DNA of 64,000 nt from Clostridia bacterium (GCA_017435305.1 JAFSFH010000012.1:1-64000); one strand, 5' to 3'. Shown: positions 51,601 through 60,764, numbered from the stretch's first letter. Numbers and translations are program-made. The notes: a model not told the origin generated them from the sequence alone.

Positions 51601-53844
51601 ATTACGGGCGCCGGACTCACCACGGGGAGTGACGTTAAAGCCCTCAAAGATGGCACGGGGCCACATATCGCCCTCGCCCTCCGGATCCTCCTCCAGATAG
51701 CCGCAGAAGATGTCGTTCTCGTTCATCTTCACAGGGGAGCCGTTATAAGTGGCCTCCAGAGGCAGGCGGGTGGTCTGGTCGTAGATGAGGGTCAGGGATT
51801 TCTCGGTGAACTCCAGGGTTTCCGGAACGACCACGTGCAGAGTCTTGCTGCCGGCAACCTCACCGTTCACCACAAACTGCACCTCCACGTCGCCGTAATC
51901 GGCGGCGGTGAACACGCCATCCTCGGAGATGGTGCCCACGGCCTCGTCCGAAACCGTCCAGTAGGCGCCCTCGGGGATCACAGCGGAGGAGCCGATGTTG
52001 TTAACGCCGATGGCGTTGAGCTTCAGCTCGGTGCCGATGGTCAGATAATCGTAATCCGACTCAATGATGGCGCGGTCAAACTCCTTGGAGGACTTGGCGG
52101 TGGAGACCGCCACCAGCGTGCCGGACACGCTACGGGCATAGCCGTCGGAGGGACGGTTGACCACCTTGATCTGGTCGCTGCCCTCAGGCTTGGACATATA
52201 GGTGGTGGAGCCGCCGCCGTCCAGGTTCACAGCACGGACGCAGCCGGCCTCCAGCATGATCTGGGCGACCTCGCGCAGAGTGCCGCCGCAGGAGAAGGGC
52301 TCCTGACGACCGTCCAGAACCATCATCACCACAGAGCCGTCTGCCTTAATACCGATGGCGGTACGGCTGGCACGCTTATCCTCGGTAGCACCGGAAGCCA
52401 GCTCACCGTCCCAAACCAGGAACTTACCGGAGCCGAAGCCGCCGATACCCTCCACCACTTCATCCGCCAGGGCGTCATACTCTGCCTTGGTGCCGATGAT
52501 GGCGGAACCGTCCTTCAGAATGCCGAAGAAGCCATCGCCGTCGATGCCCTTCCACACCTTGCCGTTCATAACCAGCAGACCGGCAGGCTCACCGGTGGTG
52601 GTGTTGAAGCCGTCGCCGTTGGTGGCCACAACGGGAGTGAAATTCTCCACGTCCTTGTTGTTCTTAACCAGAGCGGCCACCTGATCCTCCACGCGCTGCA
52701 TACCCCAGCCCTTGGAGGGATCGTTGTCCTTATAGTTGGCCATAATGGTCACGTCGTCGCGGGATACGTCCACAGTGGCCACGTAGTACACCATCTGTTT
52801 GCCGTCGGCAGACATAGCGTACTTGATATCCTGGCTGATACCGGGTGCCAGCACGGAGGAGGTGGTGGAGAAGACGGAATAGTAACCGTTGTCCGGTTTT
52901 TCCTCCTCTTCGCCCTCGTTACCGCTGCCGGCCTCCAGCTTGCCCTCGGCGTGGTCGAACAGATAGTCCGCCAACGCGTAGCAGCTGGCCTGACGGATCA
53001 GGGAATAATCCGAGATGCCGCGGTCCGCCTCCAGGATCTGGATACCCACGTTGGTGCGATAGGCGTCGTACATCGCCTTGCGCACCGCCTCACGGGTCAC
53101 CTGACCGGGGAAACGGTTGTTCAGGAAATAAACGGCGCGATCCACGTCGTCCAGCTCAGCGGTGAAGTAATTCTCCATCAACTCGCTGAAGGAGCCGTTG
53201 CCCTCCTGATACTCACGGGTCAGGTAATAGGCGTCCATATCGCCGTAGAAGTCGTCCCAGCCGAACGCGTCGTCGGCGTTCACGCCGAAGCAGTTCTCAC
53301 GGATATACTGGGTCATCTCCTCCACGGTGTCGCCGGAGGGGATGTGACCGTACAGAGCGCTGAAATACAGCAGGTCGCACAGGTCGCCCGCCCAGCCGGC
53401 CAGGTCGTCCGACTGAACCGCGGTATTGACGTAGGAAATGTTCATAGTACCGAACATATGACCAAAGTCGGAAGGATTGCCGTTAGGCAAATTGAAATCC
53501 TCAATGACAATGTCACGCAGGTCCATCACGGCGGTGCCGTTGGCGGCATCCTGCTCCCGTACGTAGTCGGTGAACACGGTGATCTCCTGTCCGGCCAACG
53601 TCGCCCAGTTACCATCCTGGTAACGGTCAACGCCGGTACGGATAAAGTTCAGCACCAGCTCACCGGGGTCACGGCTGGACTGAGCAGCAAACTCGTCCGC
53701 ATAGACCTCCAGTTGCTTTAGATTCGCTAAAAAATCAGGGTAGTTGGTGGTGCTGGCGGCAAAGATGGACAGCGGGAAGATTCCCACAATCATCATCACT
53801 GCCAAAAACATAGCCAGCACTTTTGCCGATCGTTTTTTTAGCAT
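48700..53844 (-). CDS. Giant secreted NAGPA-domain protein with tandem aromatic C-terminal repeats
   Basis: A 1714-residue protein. A Sec signal peptide (LAMFLAVMMIVGIFPLSIFA) is followed by an uncharacterised helical region, then a phosphodiester glycosidase (NAGPA) domain at about residues 320-570 with ATNGDGFNTTTGEPAG, ASRTAIGIKADGSVV and AVNLDGGGSTTYM. A BIG2-like domain follows near 590-665, then a cohesin-like or beta domain, then aromatic cell-wall or glucan-binding-type repeats. The last about 425 residues are five tandem units of about 85 residues of the form KNGIYLENGKYYYYVDG. The ATG at 53844 follows AAGGAGAG. Located inside the polysaccharide cluster, it may cleave or bind phospho-linked surface glycan. 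Confidence 0.9.
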   Translation of the reverse strand: MLKKRSAKVLAMFLAVMMIVGIFPLSIFAASTTNYPDFLANLKQLEVYADEFAAQSSRDPGELVLNFIRTGVDRYQDGNWATLAGQEITVFTDYVREQDAANGTAVMDLRDIVIEDFNLPNGNPSDFGHMFGTMNISYVNTAVQSDDLAGWAGDLCDLLYFSALYGHIPSGDTVEEMTQYIRENCFGVNADDAFGWDDFYGDMDAYYLTREYQEGNGSFSELMENYFTAELDDVDRAVYFLNNRFPGQVTREAVRKAMYDAYRTNVGIQILEADRGISDYSLIRQASCYALADYLFDHAEGKLEAGSGNEGEEEEKPDNGYYSVFSTTSSVLAPGISQDIKYAMSADGKQMVYYVATVDVSRDDVTIMANYKDNDPSKGWGMQRVEDQVAALVKNNKDVENFTPVVATNGDGFNTTTGEPAGLLVMNGKVWKGIDGDGFFGILKDGSAIIGTKAEYDALADEVVEGIGGFGSGKFLVWDGELASGATEDKRASRTAIGIKADGSVVMMVLDGRQEPFSCGGTLREVAQIMLEAGCVRAVNLDGGGSTTYMSKPEGSDQIKVVNRPSDGYARSVSGTLVAVSTAKSSKEFDRAIIESDYDYLTIGTELKLNAIGVNNIGSSAVIPEGAYWTVSDEAVGTISEDGVFTAADYGDVEVQFVVNGEVAGSKTLHVVVPETLEFTEKSLTLIYDQTTRLPLEATYNGSPVKMNENDIFCGYLEEDPEGEGDMWPRAIFEGFNVTPRGESGARNMTVFAIVLENEDAYCEIGAAMFREDEATFDFDNVTAGNRTLAWIREVENTTTNDNFNYTVTDPSKDITLGYTFALDMNTIEIPPQMADIVFMLPNSDNQGDSAFGYMLSLAERVSVKTEVRITAQFDKDLEVDVSELRVVNDYFQLTSATVDENNLLTMVFNWIDRTERIDPATANPLCIMTGIKATPKDGAWDGNEMVIANSGNVSYDVYLRASSLYSFAQRPENQAKYGLLPFVADDTGWEGGTETGAHYASVYADFEDGFIIDNAVRQGWYEEDGAYKYYVNHDAVTGVQYIPSREDASVKRFYEFDENGVCKGKLTGTVNFNNGLYYAVNGEMTTGWVSGYDADGNQVDYYFNPSTGRAVDGNQKIGGYNYTFSNYILTRGDLVKDANGTRYRWAGQWVHGKWFQVDGNWYATKKYIYYVQTGFVNIQNQAGETAWQWHLFDDNGVWQEDYVGLYRYNGEIYYVLNGIRNSKVGLVYEDGYYYFISPDDAKAYRNRTAWINHTNGLVPAGRYTFDNEGRMTNPPVVDPDEPDEPEIDPSKNGIVSENGGLFYYVNGILQKGAGVVKLTDEAGKEFYIYVRSNGQLAVGAYWVADGKGLLQSGQYVFDVDGRYYKSEDTPDDPDAPALKNGIYLENGKYYYYVDGVMQKNAGVVKLTDENGLVYYIYVCTYGNLATGNYWPTYRNDLLPRGSYDWGSDGKYYPPVVEPEDPDAPVKNGIVYENGKYYYYVDGELQTGAIGVVEMTDEEGKTFYIYVCTYGNLATGKYWPTYTNGLLSRGEYDWGTDGKYYPPVVDPDAPVKNGIYLENGKYYYYVDGVMQKGDTGVVKLTDEEGKIFYIYVCTNGNLATGKYWPTYRNDLLPRGEYDWGTDGKYYPPVVDPDAPVKNGIYLEADGKYYYYVDGVKQMNIGVVKLTDEEGKTFYINVCTYGNLATGKYWPTYRNDLLPRGEYDWGDNGRYYPPQ
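48703..49995 (-). repeat. Five tandem coding repeats (about 250 bp each)
   Basis: The last two to four units are nearly identical at DNA level (repeated TCGTACTCGCCGCGG and TAGGTGGGCCAATACTT blocks), with the first unit more divergent. Recent duplication or gene conversion is likely. The linkers between units are DPDAPVKNG-like. Confidence 0.85.
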
Positions 53845-53917
53845 ACGTTCTCTCTCCTTACATAAAAAATTTTTGGAAACAAATTTATATAAACGGGATC
53901 CCCCGTTGGGAACAACC

Positions 53918-55087
53918 TCAAACAGCGGACACGGCGGCGGCGAACTGCTCCAGCGCCACTCTGTTGTCCATCTCGGTGGCCAGCAGCCGTTTTTTGACCT
54001 CTGCCAGCCCCGCTTCATCCGCTAACACACGGTACAGCGCGTCGTTGAGCGCCTGCTGATCGTTGTCACAGACCCAACCGGCCTGCGCCTCGAGCACCAT
54101 CTCCTTGGTGGAGATGATCTCGGTGCTCAGCACGGGCACGCCCAGGCAGCGTGCCTCCTCAATCACCATCGGCGCCGCCTCGTGATAGGAGGTGAGCAGC
54201 ATCAGATCCGCCTGCTTAATGTACGGATACGGATTGCTCATCTCGCCGTGGAATACCACCGACTGCGCCACCCCCAGCTGCTGTGCCAGGGCCTGCAGGT
54301 CGGCGCGCATAGGTCCGTCGCCCACCACGTGCAGCACCAGGGGTATCCCCTGCTCCCGCACGGCGGCCACCGCCCGAATGGCTCGATCCACACCCTTTCG
54401 GGGGGTCATACGAGCCACCGTCACGGCGTGAATGGCTCCGTCGCCGTAGCAAACCTCCTCACGGTCTGCCAGGGAACGGATCTCATCGTAGCGGTGGCAG
54501 TTACGCACCGCCACGCAACGGTCCGCCAGTTCCGGCAACGCCGCCACAAAAGCGCGGCGACAGCCCTCGGAGCAGGCGGCAATGGTATCAAAACGCTCCA
54601 GCATCCGATCGTTCTCCGGATAGTGGGAACCGCTTCTGTCGTAATCGCTGTGGAGGAACAGCACCTTATGCCGTGCTTGTGTACAATACAGCACGTAATC
54701 CTGTGCGCCTCCGTAAAACACCTCTTTAGGTCCGTTATTCAGAAAAGATATGGTGCAGTCGTAGCCGCTGACAACGGTCTGTCGTCGGCGCAACAGCCGC
54801 ACCGCGGCGTCCCTGCCCCACAGCCGACTGATGACCGCCAGGCAGGTGCGTCGGACGGCATCCAATCCCGTGTATTCCCCTTGGCTTTTGCCAAAGAGGC
54901 GGAAAGGACCGCTCTCCTCGATCACCCGGACGGTGTCGGGCAACTGATCCAGATAGGCACCGACCTTGGCAAACAGCAGCAGCGTGACCTCATACTCCTG
55001 CGGATCCAAGGACCACAGCAGGTTACACAGGCTCTTTTGCACGCCGCCTACTTTCATATTGTTATTGACGATCAACAGTTTTTTCAT
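53918..55087 (-). CDS. Glycosyltransferase family 4 protein
   Basis: A 389-residue GT-B fold enzyme. KKLLIVNNNMKVGGVQKSL is the N-terminal donor/acceptor loop, VARMTPRKGVDRAIRAV begins the C-terminal nucleotide-binding half, VVGDGPMRADLQ and SYHEAAPMVIEEARCLGVPV (E-x7-E) are the sugar-nucleotide motif. The ATG at 55087 overlaps the preceding stop (ATGA). Probably adds a sugar to the lipid-linked repeat unit; specificity cannot be read. Confidence 0.92.
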   Translation of the reverse strand: MKKLLIVNNNMKVGGVQKSLCNLLWSLDPQEYEVTLLLFAKVGAYLDQLPDTVRVIEESGPFRLFGKSQGEYTGLDAVRRTCLAVISRLWGRDAAVRLLRRRQTVVSGYDCTISFLNNGPKEVFYGGAQDYVLYCTQARHKVLFLHSDYDRSGSHYPENDRMLERFDTIAACSEGCRRAFVAALPELADRCVAVRNCHRYDEIRSLADREEVCYGDGAIHAVTVARMTPRKGVDRAIRAVAAVREQGIPLVLHVVGDGPMRADLQALAQQLGVAQSVVFHGEMSNPYPYIKQADLMLLTSYHEAAPMVIEEARCLGVPVLSTEIISTKEMVLEAQAGWVCDNDQQALNDALYRVLADEAGLAEVKKRLLATEMDNRVALEQFAAAVSAV

Positions 55088-55887
55088 ATCGTCTCCCGGT
55101 ACGGAATCATCTCCTTGCCGCCGCGGACACCGGCATACACCAGCCGAAGCCGCCGCCACAGCCCCACCGTCGTCTCTCGCTTGAACCGAGCGCCGAAATA
55201 CAGCGCCATCAGATACGCCGTGCGGGGGAACAGATGCCGTACCAGCACCCCTTTATCATAAAAGTATTTTTCATTGTAGCCTACAAACCAGGAGGAGGTA
55301 TCCTTACAGCAGCGTCCCAGCACGTACGGGTGCGCGTACAGGCGCAAGCCCTTATCCAGACACGCCTTGATAAACAGGCTGTCTTCACCGGCGCTGAAGG
55401 GGCATCCTCCGCCAAAGGCCGTATGAAACCGTATGCCCGTCCGCTCCAGCGCCTCACGGCGCAGGGCGATGCGGTAGGTTCCGTATTTCATGGCGTTCCA
55501 GACCCGTATGCGGCGGATCGGCTCGCTACGGGTTTCGAACACCTGGCCGTCACGGGTCATATCCATGCCGAATATCAGTACGTCCGCTCGGGGATTCTCT
55601 GCAAAGGCGGTCAGCACCCGCTCCGGCATATCGTCCCGATACACCACGTCGTCGTCCGCCAGCAGCAGCACGTCCCCGTCCGCCGCGTCCAACGCCACGT
55701 TGCGGTTGGTGCCCACGCCGCGGGTGGAGGTGGTGATCATTGTCCACCGACCGTAGTCGGTGTCGCGGGTCTCCGTTTCGTCACGGTCGGCCTGATTGGC
55801 CACCACCGCCTCACAGCGGATATTCATCTGTTCGGCTATGGACCAGTCCTCTCGGTGCATGGTCACCGCCAAAACCTGTAATCTCAT
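55084..55887 (-). CDS. Glycosyltransferase family 2 protein
   Basis: A 267-residue GT-A enzyme. It shows NRNVALDAADGDVLLLADDD with the DxD-type metal site, and GGGCPFSAGEDSLFIKACL with the catalytic-base region. The N-terminus VLAVTMHREDW is shorter than usual GT2 starts. The ATG at 55887 has AGGAAGG ahead. Its stop overlaps the next start, so the two transferases are coupled. Confidence 0.87.
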   Translation of the reverse strand: MRLQVLAVTMHREDWSIAEQMNIRCEAVVANQADRDETETRDTDYGRWTMITTSTRGVGTNRNVALDAADGDVLLLADDDVVYRDDMPERVLTAFAENPRADVLIFGMDMTRDGQVFETRSEPIRRIRVWNAMKYGTYRIALRREALERTGIRFHTAFGGGCPFSAGEDSLFIKACLDKGLRLYAHPYVLGRCCKDTSSWFVGYNEKYFYDKGVLVRHLFPRTAYLMALYFGARFKRETTVGLWRRLRLVYAGVRGGKEMIPYRETI

Positions 55888-55906
55888 GGGGTCTACCTTC
55901 CTCTGT

Positions 55907-56788
55907 TCAGCGGACGCTACGGGTATACACCTCAAAGGACATACCGTCCCGATAGTCCGCATAGTCTGCGTAAGAATGATCGGTATCCACCAGAATGGCG
56001 TGCTGTTTACACATCCGCTCCTCCGGCGGCGGCAATTCCATATAATCACCGTACAGCATCCGCAGGCAGCCGTCGTAATCGGCAGGGGCGGGATAGGTGC
56101 CCCCTTCAAAGGTCACCTCACACCGCTCGGTCAGATAGCGACGGGGAATCACGTTCTTGCCGTAGCTCCGTGCGGCCGCCAAAAAAGTATGTACCAAAGT
56201 GCCGTTGGGCTGTCCTCGCTTGACCCGTTTCAGGAACGGGGTCTGCGGGAGCAGGCGACACAGCGCCATCATCCACTTCTTCGCGGTGCTGTCGGTATCG
56301 TAACCCCGCTTGTCCAGCGCCTTGGCGATCACCACCTTGGAGGCGACGAACTGTGTCCGCCGACCGAGGGCGGTGCCGCAGGCGTCGTCGCAGGGGAAAA
56401 TGTCCATATAAATGCCCTGATGCATCAGCTTATCCTTGGGATGGAACTTCTCCAGACAGGTGGTTCCGTTCATCCGCAGTTTGGAAAAGAACATGGGCCA
56501 ATGCTCGGAAAACTCTTTTTGCAGATAGAAATCGTCGGTATTCAGCACCGTCGATGCCTCCGCCAGAAGGCGGTCGTAGTCCGCCCGCAGCATCAGCACG
56601 TCCAGGTCGTCGTCCCAGGGAATAAATCCCTGATGCCGCACGGCACCAAGCAACGTGCCGGCGAACAGCACGTAGGGAATATGCAGCGCTCGACACACCC
56701 GATCAAACTCCTGCAGCAGGCTCACCAGAGCCTGCTGATGAGCCGTGAGCGGTTCTCGCCGCTCGCTATGTTCAGTCATACGTTTCAT
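55907..56788 (-). CDS. licD: LicD-family phosphotransferase
   Basis: A 293-residue protein expected to transfer phosphocholine or another phosphoalcohol from a CDP donor to a glycan. The nucleotidyltransferase core is clear: FAGTLLGAVRHQGFIPWDDD followed by LDVLMLRADYDRLL, and later IYMDIFPCDD. The ATG at 56788 overlaps the preceding stop (ATGA); an ATG at 56779 has a better-spaced site, so either may be used. It implies a phospho-substituted surface polymer, consistent with the phosphodiesterase-type NAGPA protein downstream. No CDP-choline synthesis gene (licC) is in the window. Confidence 0.9.
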   Translation of the reverse strand: MKRMTEHSERREPLTAHQQALVSLLQEFDRVCRALHIPYVLFAGTLLGAVRHQGFIPWDDDLDVLMLRADYDRLLAEASTVLNTDDFYLQKEFSEHWPMFFSKLRMNGTTCLEKFHPKDKLMHQGIYMDIFPCDDACGTALGRRTQFVASKVVIAKALDKRGYDTDSTAKKWMMALCRLLPQTPFLKRVKRGQPNGTLVHTFLAAARSYGKNVIPRRYLTERCEVTFEGGTYPAPADYDGCLRMLYGDYMELPPPEERMCKQHAILVDTDHSYADYADYRDGMSFEVYTRSVR

Positions 56789-57573
56789 CCCTTGTATTTC
56801 TTGCCGTATTTCTTAATGCCGTTAACAGCGTAGCCTATGAAGGACAGGACAGCCTTTGGTAAAGGTAGCCGCAAAAAGCGACGGTAGATGTGCCACCGCT
56901 GGCGGGCGCCGTTTCGCTTGTCAAAGGAGCGGGAGCCGTCCATCAGGCGCCACATGGTCAGCACCTGTGAGCACCCCGCCGCACGACAGCCGTCCCGCAG
57001 CATCTGAAGCCACAGGCAATAGTCCTCGTGATAATAGCCCAGGGGGAACCGATACCGCCGTGCCGCCGTCGGCGACAGCATCACCGCCGAACAGCCGATG
57101 ACGTTCTCCCGCAGCAGGTGATCGAAATCCGTTTCGGCAGGTACGATATAGGGCTGACGGCAGGGTTCCCCATCGCTGTTGATGATGGCGTAAGAGCCGT
57201 ACAGAATGTCCGCACCGGTCTCCTCCGCCAGGGAAATTTGCTTTTCCAGCTTCTCGGGATGCCACACGTCGTCGCTGTCCAGAAAGGCCACGTAGCCTTC
57301 ATGGCACAGATCCATACCCCGATTGCGGGTACGGGCGGCTCCGCAGTTTTCCTCGTTCTGAATCAGCATCACGCGGGAATCCTGCCGTGCCAGCTGCTGC
57401 ACCCGCTCCACCGTTCCGTCGGTGGAACCGTCGTCCAGCACCAGCAGCCGCCACCGGTCATAGGTCTGGGCCATCACCGAGCGGATCGCTTCTTCGATAT
57501 AGGTCTCAGCGTTGTAGGCCGGCATAATCACCGACACCGGCGTGAGCACCTTATTTTCGGCAACAGAAGTCAT
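56785..57573 (-). CDS. Glycosyltransferase family 2 protein
   Basis: A 262-residue GT-A enzyme with the classical start VSVIMPAYNAETYIEEAIRS, LVLDDGSTDGT, and VAFLDSDDVWHPEKLEKQ containing the DxD motif. The ATG at 57573 shares one base with the upstream O-antigen ligase stop (TGATG); a GTG one codon earlier is also possible. Specificity unknown. Confidence 0.92.
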   Translation of the reverse strand: MTSVAENKVLTPVSVIMPAYNAETYIEEAIRSVMAQTYDRWRLLVLDDGSTDGTVERVQQLARQDSRVMLIQNEENCGAARTRNRGMDLCHEGYVAFLDSDDVWHPEKLEKQISLAEETGADILYGSYAIINSDGEPCRQPYIVPAETDFDHLLRENVIGCSAVMLSPTAARRYRFPLGYYHEDYCLWLQMLRDGCRAAGCSQVLTMWRLMDGSRSFDKRNGARQRWHIYRRFLRLPLPKAVLSFIGYAVNGIKKYGKKYKG

Positions 57574-58919
57574 CACATAACCACACTTTGTTCGTTAATC
57601 AGCGGACTTGCCTCTTGCTGCTGGCGATGCAGAAACCGTATCGCCGCGCACACGTAAATGGGCATCAGGAAGAATTCGTCAAAGAACAGATAATCCAGCG
57701 CCATCCAGGGACCGAACGCGCCGATCATCACAATGGCCAGCTGGGATGCGTGATTCCAGGAGATCTTGGACTCTCCGATCATGGTGCGCACGAAGAAAAT
57801 CAACCAAGCCACCATGATCAGACTGCCCAACAGTCCGAACTGGAACACACCTTGGATAATCGTGTTGTGAGGGGGGCGTCCGTTGACCATCACGTCCGAA
57901 TAGCCCTGACCAAACACCAGCAGCAACGGATCCTGCATAAAGGCGTTCAGATAACTCTTCCACAATTCGGAGCGACCGGTGGTCAGATCGGAGATGGTGT
58001 TATCCTTGCTGAAGCGGGCGATGATCTCTCCCAGCATATCCGTGAACACGGTGGAAGAGAGCACAAAGAGAGTCGCCACGATCAGAATCATAATCAGCGT
58101 GACCTTGACCGACATCTTGCCCCGACGGAACAGCAGATCCACAAACCACAGCAGACCCAAGCAAATGCTCACCAGCCAAAACGACTTGGACACCGACATC
58201 AGACCGCAATAGAGCAGGACCAAGGCGATCAGCACCATCGGGATCCAGCTGTACTTTTTCTTGTTGTTCAGGAACAGGATCAGCACACCGCCCAACGCAC
58301 AGGTGATGTGGGCGGAATAGAAGTTGGGATCGCCGTTATAGCCGGAACGACGGATCATACCCAACGAGGTGTTAACGTCAATATATCGACTGATGGTGGG
58401 GAACACCGTCAGATACTGTGCGGTCACGGCGGCCAAGCAGATGCCCAGCGCAAAGCACAGCGTCAGCCAGTAAAAACCGTAACTGCCCTCCAGCTCCTTG
58501 GTCAGGAACGGGACCAGCATCAGCGTAACGGCGAACAGTATGTACGTATTGTCCATATCGTAGCCGTACGCTACCTTGACCACCAACGTAAGTGCCAACA
58601 GCAGCAGCGCCGGCACCAGATGCAGCACCTTTACCTGCCGACTGCCGGTCACGGTATACACGGCGTACACCAGCAGCAGCGCAATGGTGAAAAAGGAGAT
58701 GGTGCCGGGGCGAAGCTTCAGCAACGGGGCAAAGGGCATAAAAAACAAGATCACCGGCATCGCCGTATTCTTGATCGCCGCCCAGACCACCAGCGCCAGA
58801 AAGCACACGAGGCACGCCGCCAGAACCACGATATTATTCAGCGTCTGTGCCACCAGCAGCCAGGCTGCTACCAGGAAGCAGGAGCACAGCAGCAATGTTT
58901 TTGAACGGATCGTTACCAT
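57573..58919 (-). CDS. O-antigen ligase/polymerase family membrane protein
   Basis: A 448-residue integral membrane protein with 10-12 hydrophobic segments and a large external loop around residues 290-350, holding TGRSELWKSYLNAFMQDPLL, and then GRPPHNTIIQGVFQFGLLG, typical Wzy_C/WaaL signatures. It likely polymerises repeat units or ligates glycan to its carrier. No Wzy gene of another type is in the cluster, so I favour the polymerase role. Overlaps the next gene by one base. Confidence 0.88.
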   Translation of the reverse strand: MVTIRSKTLLLCSCFLVAAWLLVAQTLNNIVVLAACLVCFLALVVWAAIKNTAMPVILFFMPFAPLLKLRPGTISFFTIALLLVYAVYTVTGSRQVKVLHLVPALLLLALTLVVKVAYGYDMDNTYILFAVTLMLVPFLTKELEGSYGFYWLTLCFALGICLAAVTAQYLTVFPTISRYIDVNTSLGMIRRSGYNGDPNFYSAHITCALGGVLILFLNNKKKYSWIPMVLIALVLLYCGLMSVSKSFWLVSICLGLLWFVDLLFRRGKMSVKVTLIMILIVATLFVLSSTVFTDMLGEIIARFSKDNTISDLTTGRSELWKSYLNAFMQDPLLLVFGQGYSDVMVNGRPPHNTIIQGVFQFGLLGSLIMVAWLIFFVRTMIGESKISWNHASQLAIVMIGAFGPWMALDYLFFDEFFLMPIYVCAAIRFLHRQQQEASPLINEQSVVM

Positions 58920-58932
58920 ATCTTCGAGGTCC

Positions 58933-59619
58933 TCACTTCACACCTTCGCAGCAGAAGACCACCTTAACGGTCTCCAACACCACTTTAAGATCCAGCCACA
59001 GGGAACGGTTCTTGATATACTCCACGTCGTACAGGATCTTCTCCTCCGGCTTCAAATAATAGCCGCCCCGCACCTGTGCCAGGCCGGTCAGACCGGGCTT
59101 TACTTTCAGCCGTTCACGGAATCCGTGGATGTATTGCTCGAACCGATCGTAATACTCCGGGCGCTCGGGACGAGGTCCCACCACGCTCATATCGCCCGTC
59201 AGGATGCACCACAATTGCGGCAGCTCGTCCAGATGGGTCTTGCGCAGTACCCGTCCCACCGGCGTGATGCGGGGGTCATCGTCCCCCAGCGACCAGCGCA
59301 AGCCGTCTGCTTCGGCATCCATCCTCATAGTGCGGAACTTGATAATGTAGACACGCTTGCCGTTTCGGCCCAGGCGCTCCTGATAATACAGCGCCTTACC
59401 GGGGGAAGACAGCTTTACGATCAGGGCGATCACCAGCATCGGCACCGCCAGCAGCAGCAGACACACCGCCGCAAACAGAATGTCAAAGGCGCGCTTTACA
59501 AATGCATACAGCGGCTTATCCTTGACCTCTCCCAGGTCCTCTATGTAATATTCCCGATCGCTTTCATAAGGCAGGATGACAGCGATATTCTCTGTTCCCA
59601 TTTCTTGATCCTTACTCAC
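58933..59619 (-). CDS. Undecaprenyl-phosphate sugar-1-phosphate transferase
   Basis: A 228-residue initiating transferase of the WcaJ/PglC family, placing the first sugar on the lipid carrier. One N-terminal membrane helix (about residues 46-68) precedes the catalytic domain with [47 protein letters not shown] and [13 protein letters not shown], and the late [11 protein letters not shown]. It lacks the long five-helix N-terminal part of WbaP-type enzymes. Confidence 0.95.
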   Translation of the reverse strand: MSKDQEMGTENIAVILPYESDREYYIEDLGEVKDKPLYAFVKRAFDILFAAVCLLLLAVPMLVIALIVKLSSPGKALYYQERLGRNGKRVYIIKFRTMRMDAEADGLRWSLGDDDPRITPVGRVLRKTHLDELPQLWCILTGDMSVVGPRPERPEYYDRFEQYIHGFRERLKVKPGLTGLAQVRGGYYLKPEEKILYDVEYIKNRSLWLDLKVVLETVKVVFCCEGVK

Positions 59620-59645
59620 GATTCACACTTCTTTCCTTGCTTTCG

Positions 59646-60650
59646 TTATGCGGCGGGCTCGTAGAAGCACTCGATGACCGTTCGGAGCAGGTCATCCTCG
59701 TCGGGGTAAAACTCCATAAACCGCTCACCCTCTACCAATTCACCGTCCAGGGAAAGGATGGCCTCCGGTTTATTCTCGGCAAAGCGGGTCATCATCTGCT
59801 CCAGTTTATTGCCGGAGCAGTCCGACACCATATAATCCGCCATGGTCAGCGCCGCCTTGGACACAAAGCCCTCCTGCTCCTGCACACAGCGGTGGGAGCG
59901 GTCGTACAGCGCCTCCAGATATTGCTTCTGCCGTGCCATACGGCGTTGGTTGCTGGGGTCCTCCAGACCCTTACGGGCACGCACGTAGGTCAGCGCCCGC
60001 TCACCCGTCAGGGTGACGGTCTCCCCCTTTTTCATAGCGGGGTCAACGGAGGAGAAATCGTCCAGCACCTCCAGGGTGACGCCGCCCACCAGATCGTTGT
60101 ACACCGGTACGGCGTCCATGGTCACCGACAGGTAATGGTCCACCTTAATGCCCAGCAGTCCGGATACCGCGTCGGCGGTGTTGCGGCAGCTGACCTCCCG
60201 TCCGTTGCCGTAGGTGTGGGACAGGGCGATCTGCTGGCGCACAGTGCCGACCCGATCGCCGGCCACACCCAGCATGTTCATATCGGTGATGGTGTCGCGG
60301 TTGATATGTATACCCTTACAGGTGTCGTTCTCGGTGTCCATCACCAACAGCAGGATAAAGTCTGCTTGCTTATTGTTGTTGTAGGATTCCGGTGTCTCCT
60401 CGGAATAGGTGTCCAGACCCAGGATCAGCAGCGTTTCGATGCCGTCCCGCAGGACGTAATCCTTGCCGTTGTACGTCAGCTCGTTCTCCGGCTCTGCGGG
60501 CTGTCCCGGCTGGGGGTACTGGCTGTTGTATCGCTCAAAGATGCTGATGACAAACATTCCCGTGGAGAACAGCAGCACCAAAACCAGTATCACCGTCGTG
60601 ATCTTGAGGATGGTCTTGCGCGTATTCTTTTGTCTCTCGCGTGTATTCAT
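59646..60650 (-). CDS. LytR-CpsA-Psr family glycopolymer ligase
   Basis: A protein of about 334 residues that attaches lipid-linked glycopolymer to peptidoglycan. An N-terminal membrane helix lies near residues 15-35 (TVILVLVLLFSTGMFVIS); the LCP domain shows ETLLILGLDTY, QADFILLLVMDTENDT, GIHINRDTITDM, GNGREVSCRNTADAVSGLLG and ALTYVRARKG. The ATG at 60650 is chosen because upstream codons run into an inverted repeat, though no strong ribosome site is visible in front of it. Its presence implies wall-anchored polymer. Confidence 0.9.
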   Translation of the reverse strand: MNTRERQKNTRKTILKITTVILVLVLLFSTGMFVISIFERYNSQYPQPGQPAEPENELTYNGKDYVLRDGIETLLILGLDTYSEETPESYNNNKQADFILLLVMDTENDTCKGIHINRDTITDMNMLGVAGDRVGTVRQQIALSHTYGNGREVSCRNTADAVSGLLGIKVDHYLSVTMDAVPVYNDLVGGVTLEVLDDFSSVDPAMKKGETVTLTGERALTYVRARKGLEDPSNQRRMARQKQYLEALYDRSHRCVQEQEGFVSKAALTMADYMVSDCSGNKLEQMMTRFAENKPEAILSLDGELVEGERFMEFYPDEDDLLRTVIECFYEPAA

Positions 60651-60658
60651 AAGGTGAC

Positions 60659-60699
60659 GCGAACAAATCCGAATCGGTTTCAAAAAGACGGATTTTCGC
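60659..60699 (-). promoter_or_regulatory. Imperfect inverted repeat before the LCP gene
   Basis: GCGAACAAATCCG at 60659-60671 faces CGGATTTTCGC at 60689-60699, a stem with a two-base bulge and 17-base loop. On the minus strand the proximal arm reads CGGATTTGTTCGC just before the start codon, matching the uxuA leader arm CGGATTTGTCGC. Confidence 0.45.
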
Positions 60700-60764
60700 T
60701 CCTCCTTCGTTAACATACTCGGAAATGCATACCGCATTTCCTGCGTTTGGGGCGTAGGTCGCGG

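Noticed and set aside
48694..53721. Very long open frame on the plus strand opposite the NAGPA protein
   Set aside because: It mirrors a real gene in a GC-rich region, its translation is dominated by V, H, G and I with no domain pattern, and it lacks a ribosome site and signal sequence. The minus-strand frame has a signal peptide, catalytic motifs and ordered repeats.
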